Positions 14,615 to 20,042 of a DNA stretch of 20,042 nt are shown here, piece after piece (the first letter of the stretch is position 1; every line of letters begins with the position of its first letter). Position numbers and translations under genes: made by a program. Origin of the DNA: Collinsella sp. (GTDB lineage: Bacteria > Actinomycetota > Coriobacteriia > Coriobacteriales > Coriobacteriaceae); contig DXZS01000005.1 in NCBI GenBank assembly GCA_019419505.1, forward strand, positions 1 to 20,042, in the 5' to 3' direction. The notes under the pieces are model-generated. The model did not search any database and was not told the origin of the DNA. It saw nothing but the letters and a program-made list of their open reading frames with translations.

Positions 14615-15082
14615 GCCGGCTCGGGCTTTGAGGACAAGCTGCTGCAGGCCCAGGGCGATTTCTCGCTCAATGCAGGCCAGCACAGCGTGACGTATCTGCC
14701 GAGTTCTGACACGGCAGCGACTGGTCGCTACCAGGTGCTGCTATACGACAACAACTTTGGTGCGACCGAGCGCTATCCCAAGTTCGACTGGGGCCAGCTG
14801 GGCGCCGCGGTGGTGACTGACTACAGTAAGGGAACGCATTCGTTTGGCCGCGTCTTTACGGTGGACGAGACCGCGCGTGCCTACGAGCTTGTGGGCCAGA
14901 TCGCAGTGCCGTTCTCGGGCTACGTGAGCAGCGCACAGCGCGTCGGCGATTCGAATAGTATGCTCGTGGCATCGGGTCAGGCCAAGACCTTCACCGAGTA
15001 CGACCGCTACGGTCTACCCATCGCCACCTACGAGATGGAAGCCGAGAAGTACATCTACCGCGTGTACAAGTACGAGCTGTAG
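14615..15082 (+). pseudogene. C-terminal remnant of an aryl-sulfate sulfotransferase (ASST)
   Basis: Frame open from 14579 (in-frame stop at 14576-14578) to TAG at 15080-15082. From AGSGFED onward (14615) the about 155 residues resemble the end of arylsulfotransferases: AGQHSVTYL, YQVLLYDNNFG, PKFDWGQLG, PFSGYVSSAQRV, NSMLVASGQAKTFTEYDRYG. Intact ASSTs are several times longer and secreted; the propeller core, catalytic His and signal peptide are missing. The only ATG with a good ribosome site (14611, after AAAGGAG) is out of frame and stops after six codons. An in-frame GTG at 14687 lacks a ribosome site. I read it as a decayed remnant. The sequence between 14562 and 14614 is unrelated junction DNA. 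Confidence 0.65.
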
Positions 15083-15164
15083 GGCCGCGCTTAGGTTTGA
15101 CCAATGGAGTATGAAAACACGCCGTTCGCCGATGCCCCTTCCGCGAGTAGCAGCCATATGGTTT

Positions 15165-15239
15165 GATGTCAGAAACATATAGTTGTCGCCAGCCTGCTGG
15201 CGACGTTCCCCCTGACATCGGAGGTTTCAGGTATGTTTC
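15165..15239 (+). promoter_or_regulatory. Structured leader with mutually exclusive pairings
   Basis: GATGTCAG (15165-15172) pairs with CTGACATC (15212-15219), enclosing a perfect hairpin GTCGCCAG-CCTG-CTGGCGAC (15185-15204). GAAACATA (15172-15179) also matches TATGTTTC (15232-15239), forming a pseudoknot that would cover the leader-peptide ATG. CCTGA (15211-15215) can instead pair with TCAGG (15227-15231). Reads like a cis-regulatory switch; no known riboswitch class recognised. Confidence 0.45.
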
Positions 15240-15271
15240 GCGCTCCGTTAAACAACTATCGGTTGGGCTAA
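15233..15271 (+). CDS. 12-residue leader peptide
   Basis: ATG at 15233 has a perfect GGAGG (15220-15224) 8 nt upstream and encodes MFRAPLNNYRLG, ending at TAA 15269-15271. The next gene's ATG starts 1 nt later and has only a weak ribosome site (GGTTGGG), so it probably depends on translation of this frame. The peptide has no obvious run of one amino acid, so classical attenuation is not supported. Confidence 0.5.
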   Translation: MFRAPLNNYRLG

Positions 15272-15272
15272 C

Positions 15273-15722
15273 ATGGGTCGCCGTATTATTTCGATAACCC
15301 TTGCAGTGGTCTGCCTAGCTGTGCTCTTGGGCGCTACAGGGCTGTTTGCTATAAGTCGAGAAACGTCCTATATGCAGGAATGCGCTTCCGAAGGGTTTGC
15401 CATTGATGGTATCTATCGGGATGACAAAACGAGTCGGGAAAGCCTGGCTTTTCATGAGGAGGACAACTGTCGATGGCAGCTGGTCGACAAAGACGGAATC
15501 TGCACAGACGGGCAGTTTAAGCGTACGGATGACCCCAACATCCTGATATTAAAGAAGGGAAACGGCGAAGAATTCGGTACGGTCCACGTGGCGTATATGT
15601 CACGCCGACGCAATCAGGGGCAGATTTACCTAATTAGAAATACTAAGGTGACCCGATTTTATCTTGTGAGCACCGATCCGGCGTTTACGGTGGAGTCTGG
15701 CGATGTCGATGCGGACGTCTGA
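15273..15722 (+). CDS. Small membrane-anchored extracytoplasmic protein, unknown function
   Basis: 149 residues. N-terminal signal anchor: MGRRI then a hydrophobic segment (about 6-27) with no lipobox. The remaining 120 residues are polar and predicted outside the membrane. They begin around YMQECASEGFAIDGIYRDD and contain two Cys (37 and 66) that could form a disulfide, then short beta-type stretches with alternating residues. No family recognised. It is preceded by the leader peptide and structured RNA, which suggests tight translational control, and followed by a terminator. GC and codon use are more mixed than in the neighbouring metabolic genes, so transfer is possible. Confidence 0.7.
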   Translation: MGRRIISITLAVVCLAVLLGATGLFAISRETSYMQECASEGFAIDGIYRDDKTSRESLAFHEEDNCRWQLVDKDGICTDGQFKRTDDPNILILKKGNGEEFGTVHVAYMSRRRNQGQIYLIRNTKVTRFYLVSTDPAFTVESGDVDADV

Positions 15723-15748
15723 TTTACGGCAATAAAACAGCGAGCGGG

Positions 15749-15777
15749 GCGCGGACGTGAACTACGTCCCGCTTTTT
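15749..15777 (+). terminator. Terminator between convergent genes
   Basis: Nine-bp stem (15749-15758 with 15764-15772, one bulged C), loop GAACT, then five T (15773-15777). AAAAC on the other side suggests it may also serve the minus-strand DUF389 gene ending at 15850. Confidence 0.8.
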
Positions 15778-15849
15778 GCTTGTGCCTGCGTCGCGTCTGA
15801 GCCTCGCCGCGACTTGCGCCTGTGCGCGGGAGCCATCCCATGCTCCGCA

Positions 15850-16989
15850 TCACTTTACGTTAAATTCCACGCGATCGAGTTCGGGCACGTTGAGGTCGAT
15901 GAGCTTGCGGGCGACGTGACGGTCGTGTGCCCCGAGCATCTCGCTTGTCGTCACGTGGGCGACAACCTCGCGCTCGACGATACCCTCCTCCTCACCTTCG
16001 GTGGCCGAGGTCTCGACGGCGACGGTGTAATCCTTAAAGCCTGGCAGCACCGCGGCAAGCTCGCGCGTGGTCTCGGTGACGCCGTAGCCATCCTGCACGC
16101 CGGCCTGCGCCGAGCCAATAGACCCCGCCGTCATAACGATGCAGGGGATGGCAAAGACTACCGTACCCACAATGATGCGGCGGCGCACCTTGCGCGATAG
16201 CTCGTCGACCTCGGCATCTTCTTCGGCGGTTACAATGCCGTCGCCGTTGAGGTCGCGCTTGAGCGGCACGCGCAAGATAAGTAATACGGCTTCGGCCGCG
16301 AGTGCGATAAAGACCACGTTGATGCCAAACTCGTAAAGCGCCGAGAGAAACAGCGACCCGCTTGCGATGGCGATGCCATAGCCCGCCGCGCACAGAGGCG
16401 GCATGAGCGCGGTCGCCACGGCCACGCCGGCGATGAGCGTGGCGGGTTCCTGGTCGCGCGAGTTGCCCAGCCCGCCTGCAAAGCCGCCTGCGAGTGCGAC
16501 GGTAAGGTCCCAGACGGTGGGTGTAGAGTTGTCGATGATGGCGGCCGTGGTGGTGCCAAGGGGCGAGAGCTTAAAGTACAGCGTGGACGTGACCAGGCAA
16601 AAGGCCATCTGCAGCGCAAGGCTGGCGACGGCCTCGACGGTAATCTCGCGGTCGAGCGTGGCGATGCCGTATGCCATGGCAAGGACCGAGCCCATGAGCG
16701 GGCAGATGAGCATGGCGCCCACGATGGCGATGTCCGAATCGATATCGAGGCCGATGCTCGCGATCAGCATGGCGATGATGAGGATGCATAGGTGGGAGCC
16801 AGTCAGACGCGCCCCGTTTACAAAACGCTTGCGGATCACGTGATAGGGCGCGCGTCCCTCGCGAATGTTGAACGCGCGCTTTAAAAAGCGACCAGCCTGC
16901 TCGGCAGCCTCACTATGAGCAGGGCGGATGCCGTGGCGCCGGTGATGGCGTTCGCGTAGTCGCTTGATCTGTTGTTTGTCGAGTTCCAT
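15850..16989 (-). CDS. DUF389 family membrane protein with EF-hand-like loop
   Basis: 379 residues from the ATG at 16989, chosen for GAGG 5 nt upstream; the frame continues upstream without a ribosome site. The N-terminal about 60 residues are basic and soluble. The DUF389 core follows: SIGLDIDSDIAIVGAMLICP and SVLAMAYGIATLDREI, GGFAGGLGNSRDQEPATLIAGVAVATALMPPLCA, and about seven membrane helices. Between helices, residues 246-257 read DLNGDGIVTAEE, a complete EF-hand-type calcium loop (D1, N3, D5, G6, T9, E12). A C-terminal soluble domain of about 90 residues follows the last helix. Family function is unknown. Divergent from the surface-protein gene across a 307-nt gap. Confidence 0.85.
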   Translation of the reverse strand: MELDKQQIKRLRERHHRRHGIRPAHSEAAEQAGRFLKRAFNIREGRAPYHVIRKRFVNGARLTGSHLCILIIAMLIASIGLDIDSDIAIVGAMLICPLMGSVLAMAYGIATLDREITVEAVASLALQMAFCLVTSTLYFKLSPLGTTTAAIIDNSTPTVWDLTVALAGGFAGGLGNSRDQEPATLIAGVAVATALMPPLCAAGYGIAIASGSLFLSALYEFGINVVFIALAAEAVLLILRVPLKRDLNGDGIVTAEEDAEVDELSRKVRRRIIVGTVVFAIPCIVMTAGSIGSAQAGVQDGYGVTETTRELAAVLPGFKDYTVAVETSATEGEEEGIVEREVVAHVTTSEMLGAHDRHVARKLIDLNVPELDRVEFNVK

Positions 16990-17149
16990 GTCCACCTCGT
17001 TCCCGCGCGGTCCGCGCAACGCGCCCGTTGTCTTAACTCTACACCGTGGCGGGCGGGGTACCTGTTGGACGCGGGATCCGATGGGGCGGATGACGCGGGG
17101 GCAAATGCAAATCACAGGCTCAATTCCATCACGCGAAAATATGATGCAC

Positions 17150-17251
17150 CAGCTCCTTCAAATGTGACGAAATTGTGAAGCACAGGAGCATGAATTTCAA
17201 AAAATACGCTGGTCGCCAATGTTGCGCAACAGAATTCAAAAATCAGCTCCT
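17150..17251. promoter_or_regulatory. Repeat-rich divergent control region of DUF389 and surface-protein genes
   Basis: The 307-nt gap 16990-17296 has no gene. It holds CAGCTCCT as a direct repeat (17150-17157, 17244-17251), AGGAGC as an inverted copy (17184-17189), and the perfect 12-bp palindrome TGTTGCGCAACA (17220-17231). These are possible operator sites. I could not find a convincing promoter pair. Confidence 0.35.
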
Positions 17252-17296
17252 ACATTTTGAAGCGTATGGATACATCCGTGTCAAAGGGAGAAAGCC

Positions 17297-20042
17297 ATGA
17301 CAAACTACAGTCCACAACACTTTGAGCCTCGGGCTAAGGCCGTCAACGTCAAGGGCGTTGCCAACCGCGCCGTCGCAACCGTTTTGACGGCGGGCCTCAT
17401 CGCTCAGCCGCTCATGTCGCCGCTGGCGGCAATCGCCGCACCGTCAACCGATAACGGCGATTCTGTTCAGGGGGGGGGTAGTTCTGTAGAGAATACCGTT
17501 GCCGCCGGTAACCAAGCGGTCGTAAAGACGGCTGCCCAGCTGGCCGAGGAGTCGGCAAAGCAGCTCAAGGACGCTCAGGCCGCCTACGATGCCGCCCAGA
17601 AGAAGGCCGACGCGGCGGGCCAGTCTCAAAAGCAGGCGCAGCAGCAAAAGAATCAGGCCTCGCAGGCCGTGACCGATAACGCCGCCGAGCAGAACGAGGC
17701 CGAGGTAGCCGCGCTTCAGGAGAAGATTGACGAGCTTAAAGCGGCCGTCGACAAGGCAGAGCAGCAGCAGAAGAAGCTGGGCGACCTGAACGATCAGCTC
17801 GATCAGGCCAACAAGAGTGTCGAGGATAAGACCCAGGCGCTCAAGGACGCCAAGGCAAAGCAGGATGAGGCCAAGAAGGCTCTCGATGATGCCCAGGCCA
17901 AGCTCGAGGCCATGGGTATGGACGAGTACGAGGCCGCCAAGAAGGCCGTCGAGGACGCACAGGCAAAGCTCGATGACGCCAATAAGGCCGTTACTACTGC
18001 ACAGGCCAATCTGGACCAGGCCAAGGCTGCCGAGGCCAGCGCCCAGCAGGAAAAGCAGAATACCGAGGCAGCTTTGACGACTGCCCAGGCCAAGAAGCAG
18101 GAGACTGCCGCTGCTCTCGCAGCCGCAACCACCGCGCGCGATAACGCCCAGCAGAAGTTCAACCAGGCGCAGACCGCGCTCGATGCTGCCGTCTCGGGTA
18201 CGGGTGTCGACCTGAGTGCGCTTGAGGCCGCCAAGATCGCTGCTGCTGGTGAGCTCAAGACCGCGCGGGCGGAGCTCAATGCCGCGACGGATGCCGACGC
18301 CACCGCACAGACAAATCTGCAGGCCGCCCAGGCTGCCGTCGCTGCCGCGCAGGAGAAGGCCAACGCCGCCAACGCTGCTGTGGCATCTGCCCAGTCTGCA
18401 TACGATGCGGCAAACAAGAAGTACAAGGACGCGGCCAGTAAGCGTGACACCGCGAAGTCGGCATACGAGCAGGCCCAGCAGACCGAAGCCGACAAGAAGG
18501 CGGAGTACGACCGACTTGTCGAGGTCCGCCAGCAGAAGAGCAACGAGTTCGATCAGGCTCGTGCTGAAGTAACCGACGCGCATAATGCATACGACGCCGC
18601 AAACGCCGAGGTCGAGAAGCTTAACCAGCAGATTGCCGACCTCAGGTCGAACATGACCGTAGACCAGAATGTCATCAGCCAGGGCATGTTCGGCTTCATG
18701 AACTACATCATCGGCGGCAGCCAGTTCACAGCCACGCAGAAACAGAATGCCCGGGACGCCGTATCGATGCTGACCGGCGTCGATGACAAGGCCGAATGGT
18801 ATGACCAGTACGTCGATCAGGACATGTCGCGCGACACCAATCCGCTTTCCTTGGAGCAGATGCGTAACGCCCTGACATATCTCGACACCCAGAACAACCT
18901 CCGCAAGGCGAACGGTCAGTCGGCACTCAGCGTCAGCCTCCGCATGACTGTGGCAGCCGCCCTCAATACATCGTATTCATCGAACATCTGGGGACACTCT
19001 GGCTGCTACTATGATAACGGTGAAAATCTTGCCGGCGGCGGCGGCGCATATACCGGCGGCGAGACTGAGGACACTCTCGGATGGCCCTATACCGGTCTCT
19101 ACACTCAGGAGAAGGTTAATTACGAGAATTGGATTAAAAAGTACGGGGTGGATAGCGAGGCCGGCAAAGATCTCATGGCTCATCGCTATGATTCGTACTA
19201 TATCTACCAAAACTATTACGATGTGTATCACGGTACAAAAGATGAGAACGGTAAGGAAAGAGGAGACAAGTGCGGGCACTATCTCAACATTATCGATTCC
19301 GCCACGGTGGCTATCGGTATCGCAACCGGTAGCGGAAGGAACACCGATTCCGAGGTAACCGTATTCGATTACAGCGCTGATGACACTCAGGCTGATTTCA
19401 CTGTCTCCGAGTTCAAGAAGCTCCTGAACGACTACATCGCTTCCGCCTACAATGCAGGCGGCACGCAGGAGCAGAAGGAGCAGCTGAAGCAGCTGCAGAA
19501 TAAGCTGGCAGAGGCGCAGAAGAACTTCGGGACTGCTGGAACGGCTTATTCTAACGCATTGGATAAGCAAGAAAGCGCCCGAGACGCCTATACCGCGGCC
19601 GACACGAACATGAACACCGCCAAGGGCGAGTACGAGAAGGCTAAGTCCGCCACCGCTTCCGCCAAGTCCGCCTACACCGCCGCCGAAGCCAAACTCAAGG
19701 GTATCGACGTCAAGACGCCCGAGACCAAGCTCGAAGCCGCCAAGAGCGAGGCCGCTACTGCCCAGGCAGCTCTCGATAAGGCTAACGCCACGCTTGCTGA
19801 CAACAAGACGAAGGCGGCCGATGCCGCTGCTCACAAGGCGAAGGCTCGCAGCGCCCGCGACGCCGCCAAGGCAAAGTCCGATCAGGCCAACGAGGCGTAT
19901 GACAACGCTACCGCTTCGGTCAAGGACCTTGCCGCCAAGCTCGATGCCGCCAAGACGGACCTTGCGAACAAGCAGGGCTCGCTTGACGAGGCAAAGAAGG
20001 CCGACGATGCCGCCCAGGCTGGTGTGGATAAGGCCCAGGCCG
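17297..20042 (+). CDS. Secreted coiled-coil surface protein with CAP domain (partial, 3' end off window)
   Basis: 915 residues visible, frame open to the window end. ATG at 17297 follows AGGGAG. A signal peptide with a long basic leader has a hydrophobic core about 26-44 and likely cleavage after AIAA (48). A Gly3 run (59-61) is encoded by part of a nine-G tract. Residues about 62-470 and 705-915+ are Ala/Lys/Gln/Asp-rich coiled-coil arms. Between them (about 515-680) is a CAP/SCP-like domain: H567 in WGHSGC, E576 in GENLAGG, E605/E610, and H661 in CGHYLNI, with Cys570 and Cys659 near the histidines. The layout resembles surface-exclusion and adhesin proteins of Gram-positives; a cell-wall anchor would be beyond the window. 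The CAP part is less GC-rich than the arms. Confidence 0.85.
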   Translation, partial: MTNYSPQHFEPRAKAVNVKGVANRAVATVLTAGLIAQPLMSPLAAIAAPSTDNGDSVQGGGSSVENTVAAGNQAVVKTAAQLAEESAKQLKDAQAAYDAAQKKADAAGQSQKQAQQQKNQASQAVTDNAAEQNEAEVAALQEKIDELKAAVDKAEQQQKKLGDLNDQLDQANKSVEDKTQALKDAKAKQDEAKKALDDAQAKLEAMGMDEYEAAKKAVEDAQAKLDDANKAVTTAQANLDQAKAAEASAQQEKQNTEAALTTAQAKKQETAAALAAATTARDNAQQKFNQAQTALDAAVSGTGVDLSALEAAKIAAAGELKTARAELNAATDADATAQTNLQAAQAAVAAAQEKANAANAAVASAQSAYDAANKKYKDAASKRDTAKSAYEQAQQTEADKKAEYDRLVEVRQQKSNEFDQARAEVTDAHNAYDAANAEVEKLNQQIADLRSNMTVDQNVISQGMFGFMNYIIGGSQFTATQKQNARDAVSMLTGVDDKAEWYDQYVDQDMSRDTNPLSLEQMRNALTYLDTQNNLRKANGQSALSVSLRMTVAAALNTSYSSNIWGHSGCYYDNGENLAGGGGAYTGGETEDTLGWPYTGLYTQEKVNYENWIKKYGVDSEAGKDLMAHRYDSYYIYQNYYDVYHGTKDENGKERGDKCGHYLNIIDSATVAIGIATGSGRNTDSEVTVFDYSADDTQADFTVSEFKKLLNDYIASAYNAGGTQEQKEQLKQLQNKLAEAQKNFGTAGTAYSNALDKQESARDAYTAADTNMNTAKGEYEKAKSATASAKSAYTAAEAKLKGIDVKTPETKLEAAKSEAATAQAALDKANATLADNKTKAADAAAHKAKARSARDAAKAKSDQANEAYDNATASVKDLAAKLDAAKTDLANKQGSLDEAKKADDAAQAGVDKAQA
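17470..17478 (+). repeat. G9 homopolymer in surface-protein 5' coding region
   Basis: Nine consecutive G (last base of CAG plus eight) sit at codons 58-61, just past the signal peptide. The current length is in frame. One extra G gives TAG immediately after the tract; one fewer gives TAG three codons later. This is the signature of slipped-strand phase variation. Confidence 0.85.

Noticed and set aside
15104..15166. 20-codon frame upstream of the structured leader
   Set aside because: Weak ribosome site and no supporting context.
17444..18583. Minus-strand Leu/Gly-rich frame opposite the coiled-coil protein
   Set aside because: Composition is the reverse complement of Ala/Lys/Gln coiled-coil codons; it looks hydrophobic only for that reason.

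Overview
The GC-rich coding bias, strong GGAGG-type ribosome sites, and a large fused acyl-CoA dehydratase activase suggest an anaerobic gut actinobacterium of the Coriobacteriia. Several intergenic repeats (TTTGTCTCGATCTGTAACA hairpins, TGTGACAAAGGGA hairpins, a TTTGCCGCATACTTCCG motif) look to me like Collinsella repeats. That genus call is recognition from memory, not a computed match.

Layout. 1-294: two repeat hairpins and a terminator. 295-2076 (-): a short DXS-like thiamine-diphosphate enzyme. 2305-3864 (+): an HD-domain protein coupled to a CmpB-type membrane protein. 3990-5825: nitrogen module, with a NagR/DasR-like operator, an Amt transporter, a cruciform repeat and a P-II protein. 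5907-6770: HAD hydrolase. 6771-7551: an 0.8-kb accessory island bracketed by two near-identical hairpins. It holds a small inverted-repeat element and what looks like a complete type I toxin-antitoxin locus. 7643-13146: TetR regulator and a 1593-residue activase/dehydratase fusion, apparently one operon. 13565-14524: 3-hydroxyacyl-CoA dehydrogenase. 14615-15082: C-terminal remnant of an aryl-sulfate sulfotransferase. 15165-15722: structured leader, 12-codon leader peptide and a small membrane-anchored protein. 15850-16989 (-): DUF389 membrane protein with an EF-hand-like loop. 17297-end (+): a secreted coiled-coil/CAP-domain protein that runs off the window and carries a G9 tract just after its signal peptide.

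How the genes work together. Amt and P-II form the classic ammonium uptake and sensing pair. The activase fusion and the hydroxyacyl-CoA dehydrogenase fit anaerobic acyl-CoA or amino-acid fermentation chemistry, although a terminator separates them. The most notable candidates are the unannotated 41-codon toxin locus (palindromic operator, sequestered SD, convergent antisense promoter) and the poly-G tract, where any frameshift meets a stop codon at once, as expected of an ON/OFF phase-variable surface protein.
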